Translations under genes and position numbers: made by a program
Shown: one piece after another, positions 53,929-64,000 of the stretch
Layout of the letters: the number at the start of each line of letters is the position of its first letter
How positions within the stretch are numbered: the first letter of the stretch is position 1
DNA from: Fonsecaea monophora
Taxonomy: Eukaryota; Ascomycota; Eurotiomycetes; Chaetothyriales; Herpotrichiellaceae
Length of the DNA stretch: 64,000 nucleotides
Reading direction: 5' to 3'
Assembly: GCF_001642475.1 (NCBI RefSeq)
Contig: NW_019174052.1
Span: forward strand, 1 to 64,000
The notes under the pieces: model-generated
Seen by the model: the letters and a program-made list of their open reading frames with translations, nothing else
Database searches by the model: none
Told to the model about the DNA's origin: nothing

Positions 53929-55966
53929 GTTACCGGGGCAGACAGAGAGTTGTTGCTGTCTGCCGACAAGGGGAAAGGCGTCGATTAACAATTACTCTAG
54001 CATGACATGTTGAAGGGCAGAGAACTGTAGCCTTTGTTGTTACGGGATCATCAGGTTGCGTCGGTTGGTCAATGTGAGGTCCAGACTCCGGCGGAATGAA
54101 TGCGTAGCACGATTCCGCAACAGCAACTGGAGGACTAATTAAACGAATGACTCTGGTGAGGTACCAAAAGAATGACTGCAGTTGGAAACAATTGACAAAG
54201 AAGGACAGAAAGGAAAGACGATGGACAGTGGTCCTGCTCAAAGTACCAAGTACAGCACAAGATGCTGAAAGCAAACGATCTTGCATAGACACAAAGGAGA
54301 CAAGAGAAGCAACGCTGCAGGCTGCCAAGGCTCCAGGTCCAATGCGCACAGTCCTTCTCCAGACAGGTAGTATTACTGGTGAGATCAGGGCCCACGGAGG
54401 GCCTCTTCATGGTGCCCCCGACGAATGGGTGGCTTTACTAGGCGTATGAGAGATTCTCGTTGAGCGGCCACTAACCTGACTTGCCCTGACTAGCCGGGGC
54501 CGGGAAAAGCCCAAGCTGGAGGGTTAGTGAAGTTAACGGAGTTGGCTGCGGGGACTGAATTTCGCAACCCCGGCCTGAAATTTGGGCGAAACGGCAGTGC
54601 TGTCTAATAAGGCTCCGCTGATCGCAAGCACTGTCAGGAACAAGCCAGTGGGCTCTCGCGGCCGCCTGTGGGCTGACGAGCAGCTGTTGGGTGGCCCGGT
54701 GGGCTTTAGTAGGTATATTCAGTGCCTGGAAGGAACAGGTAGGTACATACCTATGGGGTAACCACCAGGCCACAAGTAATTTTCCTTGGCCTGTCTTAGG
54801 TAGTTCATTGTTGTTGACTTACCACCTTACCCACGAGTACTTCAGGTGCTCATGTGTAACAACGGACAAACATAATGTTCTCTTGAACTGGAGGCATCTT
54901 CTTTGTCTCACCAGAAACCACGCACAATTCTCTCCGGCCACTCTCTCTTCTAAACCCCATGAACACCTCGATTGGCATCGCCACAATGGTGACATCTGAG
55001 TTGCAATCACAGCCTTTGGTCAATCAATTGTCAATTTCCGGCCGCGAGCTTCTCGCCTCCACTAACCTCGTCCCAGACTGGCTCGTTACACACGGCGTCC
55101 ACTCCCATCACGTTTTCGCTGGCCGCCGTTGCCCCTGCAAATTCCCTCGCCTTTGATCAGTCTCGAATCGCGTCCTCCTCGACGAATCATCCGTTTCCAC
55201 AGAACCCATGACGCAGACACAGCTGGTTCCTCGTGCATTTTCATTTTCCGCACCTGCGCCCACACACCTCTATCCAGATGGATCTCCGCTCACATGTCAG
55301 ATCGGCTATGTCCCAATCATCTTGTATCTTTCGTCATCAGGCGTCATCCCATCAATAGCGCGTTTGTTTTACGGAGCAAAGTCTTACCCCTGGGTGCCAT
55401 GGCTACCTCCTCGTATTGCACGGTGACACTAGGCTCGCTTATCAGGGATATCAACATCGGGCTCCCTAAGCAATCTCCAGCGAACCTTTTTCGATCTAAA
55501 GTGTCTTGGTCCGGTGAAACCACGGAGAACAACTACACATACGTAAACTGGTGCAGCTTACGAGTAGATACTTAGGGATAACTTGAGGAAGAGATGTTTG
55601 TTTGTATAAAGCTCCTGTGGGCAAGACAACCGTCGATCGATCAACATATCCCTGCACCAGTTTCACAGTTTTGACAGGACAAGACCCCATTGTGTTGCCA
55701 CGTGCGGAGTGAAACCTCGCATTCGGTGCAGCTTCATCGACCTAATAATGCCCCTGTACCAAGCTTCTTGTGAGCAGACATATTGGGTCTGCTGCGCCAT
55801 GGTCAGATGATGGGGTCGCTTTCTCTGCTGATGGCGCCTCTGGGGACATACACGTCTCTTCCACTTTTGCCTCCTTATTACCGCAGCATCCGTCAGCAGG
55901 CTTCCACTTCCATTCGCAATCGAACAACGATGGATTTGTCGAGAGTGTCCTAAGAGCAGACATTTC
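53929..55966. other. 2.0-kb region without a gene
   Basis: The boundary between the conserved genes and the right-hand accessory block. Frames such as 55129-55575 and 54147-54449 have no recognisable protein features. Nothing else is supported. Confidence 0.4.
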
Positions 55967-57745
55967 TCAACTTATTCTGAGCCGCCACTCATCTACCAGG
56001 CCTCTGTAGTCCTCTGGTCCATACGGATGCCAGATCTCAGCCCACCAGCTCTTCTTCCTTCTGAACTTCAACCCCAGATCCCTCAACAACATATCGATAT
56101 ATGGTACCGCGTCAAACACGAAGTCCGGAAACTGTTTCCCGAATGCGGCTGGATAGCGCCATCTGCCAAACTGGGTCTGCAAGATCGTTTCGTAGGCCAC
56201 AGCATTCGGGTCAAATCTTTTCGTGGGACTGTGTTGCTGAGGTGGGAGGTGGTTGTTTAGGTATGCCGTGATCCAGAGGGCTTGGGCCTGTGCGACCGGG
56301 ACAGTATGGATTGTCAAAATGATACCCAGGAAAGCGATGGAGGAATCATCAATGCTTGCAGGTGGCACCATGAAGCGATATAGCCGGAAAGGCCGCTGGT
56401 TGACGACGCCTTCGTCTGTTGCTGCTTGTAAAGTCTTGAGATTCTGGTTTGTGTCTGGTTGGTGTTTCAGTCGGGGAAAGCGACTAAGAATCTCCCCGTC
56501 TGCCCGATTGACGAGGTCGGATTCTGTTTTGATAGAGTCATGTGGAATTCCCAGCTCTGCATCTATCCCTTCTGGAAGAAATTTCATAGAGGGCCGGTGA
56601 TGCCAGCCCGTCGAACAGATCAAGGCGTCCCCCGTGACTGTTGTGCCATCGCTCAGATGTGCTGTTCGTTTCGAGAGATGATCGATATCGGCAATATGAA
56701 CCTTGATGGTCCCGTTACGGACATACTCGAAGAAGTCAGTGGGATAGTTCAAGATGGACACTGAAGAGGCATGCCAAAAGGTGGGAAGTTTTGGCCTCAG
56801 CTTTGCGGTCTCGGGATGTTTATTGTATCCCGTTCGCTCATCAAGATCGGCGGTCAGAATGTCCCAGAACCTGTCCACAAAGAATCTTCCGATCCAGGTA
56901 CCATGTAGCAGCTTGCGAACCCACCCGAAGCCGTCCTGGGCACCCCAGATGCACGGGCTGAACCAGGTGAAGAACCGGACGCCGACCAGACCTTCAAGTC
57001 TCTTTTTGAAAGGCGTAACAAGAGATGGAGACATCCAATTGGCACCATGGCCGGACTCGCGAATAACCCAGTCAACCGTTACCCCTTGTGAAGCAAAGGC
57101 GTAGGCCACATCATACGAAGACTTGGACCCTCCAAGCAGGAGGATGTTCGTGGCGGATTGTACCAGTCCATCCACACGATCCTTGAGATCTCTCACGTGG
57201 AAGAGGGGAGCCTCAAACTCGTCTTGACCGGGAAATTGAGGCAGGAATGGATTGTTCGTGAGGCCAGTTGCAATGACGAGCTTGTTCGTCTCCACGCTCT
57301 CAGTCGAATTGGATGCACCTTTATAACTGACTTTCCATTTATTCGGAGCCAGACGCTCGACAACCTCAACCTTGGAGTTCAGCTTCGTGCGCCTGCTCAA
57401 ATCAAATTCAGCTGCAAAGGCCTGAAGGTATAGGTGCAGCTTCGGACCCGGTATGTGACTTCCAGTGCTGAGTCCCAATGCGACTCGGTCGAGAGGGAAG
57501 TCCGAGAACTCATAAGATCCTACAAGGTTGTTGGAGTGGAGGCCCGGGTAGAGTCGATTTTCCGACCATGTCCCTCCAATGGATTCCGCCGAATCCAGTA
57601 CCAACAGGCGAGCTCTTGGATAGACATCCAGATAGGTTTTGGCCATGATAAGCCCATGAATGCCTTTTCCGAGAGTTTAACAGTGTTTCGTTGATCCTGG
57701 CGCCACAAGCGACTCACCTGCTCCAACTATCACTAGATCGTACAT
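55967..57745 (-). CDS. FAD-dependent (flavin-containing) monooxygenase
   Basis: Two exons, 57745-57718 and 57663-55967, give 574 residues. The 28-nt first exon encodes the first half of the FAD-binding site; splicing yields MYDLVIVGAGIHGLI with GAGIHG at residues 8-13. GGTWSENRLYPGLHSNN is the GGTW motif of FMO and Baeyer-Villiger-type enzymes. FPGQDEFEAPLFH is a form of their FxGxxxH fingerprint, and LLLGGSKSSYDVAYAF is the second, NADPH-binding nucleotide fold. The protein probably oxygenates a small hydrophobic substrate at N, S or a carbonyl carbon. The ending (LVDEWRLRIS) is complete. It is tandem with an MFS exporter gene on the same strand, a pairing frequent in metabolite clusters. 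Confidence 0.85.
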
Positions 57746-58201
57746 TGTGTATCTGTGGCAGGGGTAAGGTGGTACAATCAGTGGATGGTTAGTTTACCTC
57801 TATCAATGTGTAGAGGTTTAGCTGTGGATATCTGCAAAGCATTCCAAGATAGATCTTGATTTACCACTACAAGAACTGAGCAATACTTCCTCAGGGATTG
57901 TCCATCCAGAATCATAATGCTGACGGATGACTGTGCTGTTTCTCACCTGTTGTGTTATGCTGTTCAACCACAGATAAGACCTTGGCTTGGCTTGGCTTGG
58001 CTTTATATGGAATGCCAAGCACGCCAAGACGAGGCTTCGGGACCGAAGCTTCACGTCAGGCAAAGTCACTTGGCTGGTAATTGATCAGGCTACGGGCCGA
58101 AGTCATATTAGGACCTGCCAACTCCAGTCGCAAAAGAATATCAGTATTCGGTAGATGCCTCAATCCACAGACGTCGAAATGGAAATGTGGGCTCTAGATC
58201 T
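57746..58201. promoter_or_regulatory. FMO promoter with TATA box and CTTGG repeat
   Basis: A 456-bp spacer. Four perfect tandem copies of CTTGG (57981-58000) are followed by TTTATA, which reads TATAAA on the minus strand (58007-58002), about 260 bp upstream of the FMO start. As GCCAA on the minus strand the repeat resembles CCAAT-like or NF1-like motifs, but its role is unknown. Confidence 0.35.
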
Positions 58202-59872
58202 CTACTTTGCCCTGAGATGCGCGCCATACACCCACAGGACCCCTGGACCGGCCAAACCTAGAAACAGGGATAAAAATGCCAGAATGCTGTTACCCCACCC
58301 ATATCCCAGATTTTGGTACATCACCGGGGCGAAGATCGGGAATGCGAACGCAGTCACACTTCTGAGTACCTGGCTTGCAGCAGCGCCCGAGGCCACCGAT
58401 CCCGCGAAGGCGTCCATCACATACGCTTGCGATAACTGCGTCGTCATGACGTTACCGAAGCTGAACACCGCGATGCCGATGTCTGGGACTAACCAAAACA
58501 CCTTCGCTTGCGCCGACCAACCGTACCAGAAAAGACCGACAGCCGAGATGATGCCGGCAGGAAGCATCAGCGGGACCCGGACCTCAGGTGCAGCCTCAGC
58601 AGATCCAGCCTTCCTGAGCCTCTTGTAAATTATATCCATGGCCAGACCACCCAGGTGAGCACCACCCAGGAAACCGATCGCAACGGAAATGTACTGCAGG
58701 CCGGCTGCTCGAGCGGAAAACCCATATTCATCGACAAATAGGCTCGCGAAGGTTGTCATGACAAGGTAGGCAGTGCCAAAGTTGACCGATAGATACCCGG
58801 CGATGATCTGAATGGCGGGCTCGAAGCAAAGCATCCGGAATGGCAGAGCAAAGCTCCGAGTGAGCTTGGCCTTCCCGGACTCAAGTTCCCCTGCCGCGTG
58901 GTATCGGTTGTCTCCCGTTGTTTTGCGCAGCATGGCTGCCTTGCGCTTCAATATAGTGTTGTTGGAACTCTCATAAAATAGCCAATACCCGAGAATGAGT
59001 ATGGTCGCAAGAAATATTGACAGTGTCCAGAAAAGCCAACGCCATCCGGCAGCCTGTATGAGAATGCCTCCGATGATGGGGCCAAAAGCAGGGCCGAGGA
59101 GAGGCATGGTCGTGGCAATTCCCAACGCTCGGCCTCGCTTCGCAGGGGGAAAACAGTCGCTCACGATTGGATTGGAGATCTATATCACGATCGGATGGTC
59201 AGCCCGTCAGCCCGTTTGCGTTGGGACATCATCCATCTCCAGATTCACTTACGCCGAAGCTCGAACTGGCGCCTAGACCTGCTAATAAGCGTCCCACGAT
59301 GAGGAGAGACTTATTGTGACTGAATCCGCATACCATATTCCAGATGGAGAACCACAGTCCCGTCGCCAACCAGACTGGTCTTCTCCCATAGATGTCTGTC
59401 ATTGGAGCAATGAACATAGGCCCGAAGCCATACCATACGACGAAGATGGAGAGACTCAGCTGAGTGGTCTCAACATTGAGGTCCAACGCGCGGCTTATAT
59501 CCTGCACTCCTGGTGCCATCATCGTACCTCCGGAGAGGGTTGCGAAGCTTGAAGCAGACGCGAGCAGCACCAACGTCCATTTTTGCCTCGCGGACCAATT
59601 CAATGGGCGGTCAGAATCATCTATCCCTTCCCAGGTCACCTGGCGTAAGAACAAGTGTTAGTCAGCTCTTGATAGCTGAACATCCAATCCAGGTCAGAAT
59701 TATAACAACATGCCTCGAAAGAAGACGCCTCTTGGCTCATGGACACAACTTGTTCGCTCTCTGCTCCGCCGTGGCTCTGGCCTTTCTCGGCGTCCATTGG
59801 CGTATCCATGTCGATGGGAAGGCGGTCAGTCTCGGCGACTACAGGCAAGCAACTCTTGTTGTTGATTAGCAT
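58202..59872 (-). CDS. MFS drug:H+ antiporter (DHA1-type)
   Basis: Three exons, 59872-59714, 59639-59253 and 59179-58202, give 507 residues. The hydrophilic N-terminus is followed by VTWEGIDDSDRPLNWSARQKW, the typical lead-in of fungal DHA1 exporters, and 12 membrane segments. PMTDIYGRRPVW is the loop 2-3 signature and LLAGLGASSSFG the helix 4 region. Helix 5 has the antiporter motif C (LGPAFGPIIGG). It is a plasma-membrane proton-driven exporter, likely of toxic or secondary metabolites. The first intron has a clear CTGACTAAC branch site and CCAG acceptor, but the only donor that keeps frame sensibly is GAG/GCATGT, a GC-AG intron. A weaker GTTGTG donor upstream is the alternative. Confidence 0.87.
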
Positions 59873-60626
59873 TATGTTTGTTGCACCACAGCGGGGAATG
59901 AGCCGTTCGGAGCAAGATGCATTATAATATCATTTCTTGCACTTTCTCCCACGGGCATGGGAGTTCTCTGCTGGCAATATATCTGACCTAGAACAGTCAG
60001 CATTTGCCGCAGGGCGGAAGCCGGCAGCTGGAATGGTGGGCCATGATTCTCTGTGCGAGCTTCGTGGTGGATACTTAAATTTGTGTGCTTGATGAAAGCA
60101 ACCCCGTTTACCTCTCCTATTACCACTATGCCATATCAAGGAGAGCCTCTGGAATTCCTGACCGAGGTTGTCTCTCGGAGGCCGTTTGGGAAGCAATACG
60201 CCCTGTCATGGGGCCATAGTAGCTCATTTGTTTAGAGTGCTTAAACTGGGTGTTGAGAGCTACTACTGGGGGCTAGAAAGTACTTGGTCTGTCGTGCTCT
60301 CGGCCCCGAGATAGTATCTCATGGGTTGGCTTGATCGGAGCTCCACCCATCAGGGAAGATAGATAGCACGACCGAACGCCGACCAACGACGATGGGGCTA
60401 ACCCATTTGAGATCAGCAGCTGGTCGTGTTGATGAAGCGTCTACGCGCGACAAGATTATGACAAGCAGCAGTTTGTCAGTTGTCCTGCCAACATTTCGTC
60501 CACGTTCCTTCATCTTAAGCCCCTCTCCTCTTGAAGCGCCAACGGTCTATATCAAGACCAGGAGAAGGTGCAACAGGAGAGACACCCAACAGACGCTGTT
60601 CATAACCAATCTTACAAGAACAGAAG
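59873..60626. promoter_or_regulatory. divergent promoter, MFS exporter / PanE-like gene
   Basis: 754 bp between divergent start codons. No clear TATA box or operator was recognised, and no separate gene is supported. Confidence 0.35.
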
Positions 60627-61823
60627 ATGGCAGGTAAGGCGAATGTTCTCCTCGTTGGCTCCGGCGGGGTGGGAACCATGGGAGTATACGCCCTTGAATC
60701 CGGCGGACAGGCCAGCGTGACGGCCGTGCTGCGATCCAACTATGCTGCTGTTGTGGAAAAGGGATTCAGTTTCGACTCGGTTGATCATGGCAAAGTATCG
60801 GGATGGAAGCCCACTGCCAGTAAGTCGCCAACTTGCTCCGTTTCATGGCTTCACTCCAAGTAGAAGTTTGCTCGCGTGGCTCCTTTAACCAGGCTAATGG
60901 TCACCCCTTTTGCTTGAGACAGTTGTCAACGCCGTCCCAGCTGTTCAGAATGGCATGCACCCTTTCGATTTCATCGTCGTTACCACGAAGAACATTCCGG
61001 ACGTACCACCGACCGTTGCGCAGGTCATCGCTCCTGCTGTAACTCCAGGACACACGGTGATCGTTCTCGTCCAGAATGGCCTGAACATTGAGCATCCAGT
61101 GCAGCTAGCATATCCCACCAACATTGTTCTCTCGGGGATTTCGCACATTGGCGCAAAGGAGACCACTCATGGCCATATCTGGCAGAACGACCCCGACCGC
61201 GTCTTCGTCGGGCCCTTTACGCACCCTACAATTCCTGAAGAAGAGGGTGTGGCGGCGGCCAAGCGTTTCGTCGAGATCTACAACGCGGGCGGGAAAGTGC
61301 AGTGCAAGCTAGACGACACGGTGACATGGCGCCGATGGAGGAAGCTGATGTACAACGCTAGCTATAACCCTGTCTGCGCCATCACGCAATTAGACAGCGG
61401 CCGCCTCAGGCTGTCCAAGTCCCCCATCGATGGCCTGATAAGACCTCTGATGCACGAGGTCGTGGCAGTGGCCGGCGCACACGGCGTCGAGCTGGACCCC
61501 AACCTGATTGAGAGCGTTGTCAACGCCGAGGCCATTGACGACTATTTCGAGCCCAGTATGATGCAGGACGTAGCCAAGGTACGTTCCACGGTCTCATCGA
61601 CCCGCGTTGATTGGCACCGCTGACCTTTGTTCTCTTGTTCGCCTAACAGGGCAATCTGAGCGAGTATGAAAATATCCTGGGTGAACCGCTTAGGGCCGCG
61701 CAGAGCAAGGGGGTCGAGGCTCCCACCTTGAAACTAGTCTATGAACTGATGAAGGCGCTTCAGTGGAGGACCAAGGAGAGAAAGGGCATCATAAAGGATC
61801 TGCCACTAAAGAGGCAGATCTAG
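60627..61823 (+). CDS. ketopantoate reductase family protein (ApbA/PanE)
   Basis: Three exons, 60627-60819, 60923-61578 and 61650-61823, give 340 residues, the usual size of the family. The N-terminal NADP fold has VLLVGSGGVGTMGVYALE with the GxGxxG at residues 11-16. DFIVVTTKNIPD and IVLVQNGLN are the next conserved segments, and the Cys/Asn-containing KLMYNASYNPVCAI helix gives the catalytic Lys/Asn region of the C-terminal domain. Classical PanE reduces 2-dehydropantoate to pantoate for coenzyme A. Moulds carry many paralogues with unknown 2-oxo acid or other substrates, and the accessory setting argues for a paralogue rather than the biosynthetic enzyme. All introns are GT-AG. Confidence 0.88.
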
Positions 61824-62704
61824 AAGCGTGGGACGGCTCCGTATAGAACTGCGGTCTTTTGTTTCTGCACGTGAATATGGAGTCTTGTCGTAGTGACCGG
61901 CAGTATTAGTAGATAGTCAAGGTAGCAAACAAGTCATCACAGATAGTCAACCCGACTGGCACCCAGCGGGTCTACACCGGAATCAGATATATCGCCCTAG
62001 GCAGAACACTGATAGGCACTACATCTCAGAGTATCTGTCAGGAGGTCAGTCAGGCAATATACTCGGTACTCGTTACTCGCAGCAAAAGCGACTGGTCGAC
62101 TAGTCCTAACAAGGTTAGTATCCCACGCGCTTACCACATGTGAGAGTAAAAAGTGGAGAAACCATTTCCTCTACTAGGCAAGATTCTATCCCCCATCGAG
62201 TCATTTCCCCCCCTCCCTTCTCAACACGTCAAGTCGTTATGTATTGGTAGTCTACCTTGGACAGGGTGAATCGCATAGCACATGGGTCTTTGCAATTATC
62301 AACGTCCACGGTGTGGCACGCGCAGGTCCAGATACTCGGTCCAACGAGACAGTTTCATTGGGATATCGGGTTCGGCTCGAGTTCAGTTCTTGCTGAGATT
62401 CCCGCCAATATTCTCTTCAGTGCTAGGCGCCAGCGATCTAGCATCTCGGCTTTACATGGTGAGTTAGGAGCACGAGGACATGTGTCAAATCGCCGGATAT
62501 GACTGAATCAAATTTACCACCAGACGTATATGTTCAACTACAGACAGCAAAATACAAGCAAAAGCGCTGCTTCGTCACCACGACAGGCCCCCAGTAACCC
62601 TACATCGCCAGTCAGTCCCTAGCGCTGCTTTAATCTCTCTCCCACAACGTCAATCTGTGAAGATGTCCCATCTTACTCTAGCCTGGATTGCGATTGCCGT
62701 GATC
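61824..62704. other. convergent intergenic region without a gene
   Basis: 881 bp between the 3' ends of the PanE-like gene (+) and the permease gene (-). No gene, repeat or RNA feature was recognised. Confidence 0.4.
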
Positions 62705-64000
62705 TCAACTGCCCATCTTCTTCATTGGTTTTGTCACCAAGTCCTTGATCGTTGCAAACGTCCTCCTTTCGTCGCCCTCTTCGAGGTCCTCGACCGAATA
62801 TATGCGGCGCTCGCTGATGAGATCGACTTGATCACTCTTGAGGTACAATGGGCCACGGAAATAGATCTTGGCGCCAATGTACATGCAGCCGATGACAATG
62901 ATGGAGACGTACTTGGAGAAGAAATTCTCGGCCGAAGATGGCAGTCCCAGAGGCCACACGGCAAGGTAAAATTCGTTGACGACGAGCAAGAGGCATAGCC
63001 CGAGTCCCATGAAGGAGGACCACGGGAAGTACTTGGTGGCCCAGGGGAGATCGGCCTTTGTGTAGCCTTGAGTCTTCCACGCTTTGCGGAAACGAATGTG
63101 GTTGGTGAAGAGCATCGACCAGTTGAACAGTGCGCAGAGACCGACAAGATGCGCCAACCACGCATAGACCTCGTAGGAACTCTCGGTAGCGTTGAGGTAG
63201 GAGATGCCTCCACCAATAACGAATGTCATGATGATGCTTGGCCACGGGCGTCCCTTGCTGTCTGTTTTCAGGAAGATTTTCGGAGCCATGCCAATTTGTG
63301 CCAGTCCGATCGGAGTTCTGGAGCTAGCATACGCCAACGCGTTTCCGCAGGATAGGACGCTGAGCAAGATGATGGCGTTCATGACATGAGCGGCATTAGG
63401 AAGACCAGCCCGCAGCATGGCGATGACGAAGGGACTGGCGTTAGTGCCCGGGGCACCAAACAAGTCATGGTCGTGGGGGTCCACGCACAACGTTGTGACG
63501 AAGGAACCGCCGATGTAGAACAGCCCGAGTCGGATCCAGATGGTGTTGACCGCTCTGGGGACCGACTTCCTGGGATTCCGAGCTTCTGCGGCTGTCAGGC
63601 CAATGAATTCAGTGCCGGCCATGGAGAAAATGCAGTTGTGCAGGCCGTTAAGGAATCCTTTGAATCCGTTGATGAAGGGTGTTTCCCGCCAGTACCGGAA
63701 GCCGATGGTGGTATGGTTGGGCGCACCCCCAGCGGTGATCACAATGAACATGATGATGACCACAAAAATCCAGAAGAACTTGATGATGGAAGCGACAAAT
63801 TCCACCTCGCCAAAGATCTTGACGTGGAATATGTTGACGAAGAGAATAATGGCCAGGAAAATAGTCACCCACACCGAGACATGCAGGGAGTCGGTCCAGT
63901 ATCGGATCACATTACACGCACCTTGGATCTCAGCCGCCAGCACGAGGGTGGACGACATCCAGTATGCCCAGCCCAGGGCGAAGGCGGGAGCTTTGTCGAG
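62705..64000 (-). CDS. amino-acid permease (APC/YAT family), 5' part outside window
   Basis: The frame is open to the window edge, giving at least 431 residues of an expected 520-560; the start and first one or two helices are missing. About ten membrane segments remain. Family motifs include MSSTLVLAAEIQGACNVIRYW, FSMAGTEFIGLTAAEARNPRKS (the long conserved loop of fungal amino-acid permeases), VPRAVNTIWIRL and ALAYASSRTPIGLAQIG. The cytosolic C-terminus is charged (DLEEGDERRTFATIK). It is a proton-coupled plasma-membrane importer of amino acids; specificity cannot be assigned. Confidence 0.9.
   Translation of the reverse strand, partial: LDKAPAFALGWAYWMSSTLVLAAEIQGACNVIRYWTDSLHVSVWVTIFLAIILFVNIFHVKIFGEVEFVASIIKFFWIFVVIIMFIVITAGGAPNHTTIGFRYWRETPFINGFKGFLNGLHNCIFSMAGTEFIGLTAAEARNPRKSVPRAVNTIWIRLGLFYIGGSFVTTLCVDPHDHDLFGAPGTNASPFVIAMLRAGLPNAAHVMNAIILLSVLSCGNALAYASSRTPIGLAQIGMAPKIFLKTDSKGRPWPSIIMTFVIGGGISYLNATESSYEVYAWLAHLVGLCALFNWSMLFTNHIRFRKAWKTQGYTKADLPWATKYFPWSSFMGLGLCLLLVVNEFYLAVWPLGLPSSAENFFSKYVSIIVIGCMYIGAKIYFRGPLYLKSDQVDLISERRIYSVEDLEEGDERRTFATIKDLVTKPMKKMGS

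Overview
The window is nuclear DNA from a filamentous ascomycete (Pezizomycotina). Genes carry short GT-AG introns of about 45-180 nt, some with CTAAC/CTGAC-like branch sites. They sit far apart on both strands, and families typical of moulds are present: a Zn2Cys6 regulator, MFS permeases, mucin-like membrane sensors and a Chd1 remodeller. The mixture of an aromatic-catabolism-like block with core genes would suit a eurotiomycete or black-yeast-type genome, but I cannot fix the genus. I see no rRNA, tRNA, CRISPR array or intact transposon. Gene models below were spliced by hand and every junction was checked for reading phase.

Region 1 (about 0.6-16.4 kb) is an accessory block that looks like a catabolic gene cluster. 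It holds a lipocalin-like protein, a 12-exon Zn2Cys6 transcription factor, an NTF2/SnoaL-like protein, a phenol-hydroxylase-type FAD monooxygenase, a fumarylacetoacetate-hydrolase-family enzyme, two vicinal-oxygen-chelate (VOC) proteins, a decayed cytochrome P450 and a monocarboxylate-type MFS permease. Hydroxylation, VOC-type (extradiol) ring opening, FAH-type processing of the product, uptake and a local regulator together resemble a meta-cleavage route, which is unusual in fungi. An 11-bp sequence containing CTCCGGAG occurs upstream of the regulator and again in the FAH/VOC divergent promoter.

Region 2 (17.6-54 kb) is mostly conserved housekeeping. It carries a three-LIM-domain protein, Chd1, the ribosome-recycling ABC protein Rli1/ABCE1, a Stb3-type Sin3-binding protein, a kelch membrane protein, the splicing factors Clf1 and Prp31 (divergent, 358 bp apart), an enlarged tRNA 2'-phosphotransferase Tpt1, and two single-span membrane proteins. 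The most striking observation here is that the kelch gene ends in TGA followed by CTA. The same frame then stays open for 129 more codons of protein-like sequence, which makes it a candidate for programmed stop-codon readthrough.

Region 3 (56-64 kb) is a second accessory block. It holds a flavin-containing monooxygenase, a DHA1-type MFS exporter with a probable GC-AG intron, a ketopantoate-reductase-family dehydrogenase, and an amino-acid permease cut by the window end.

Several gaps of 1-2.8 kb hold no gene that I can support; they are listed as such.
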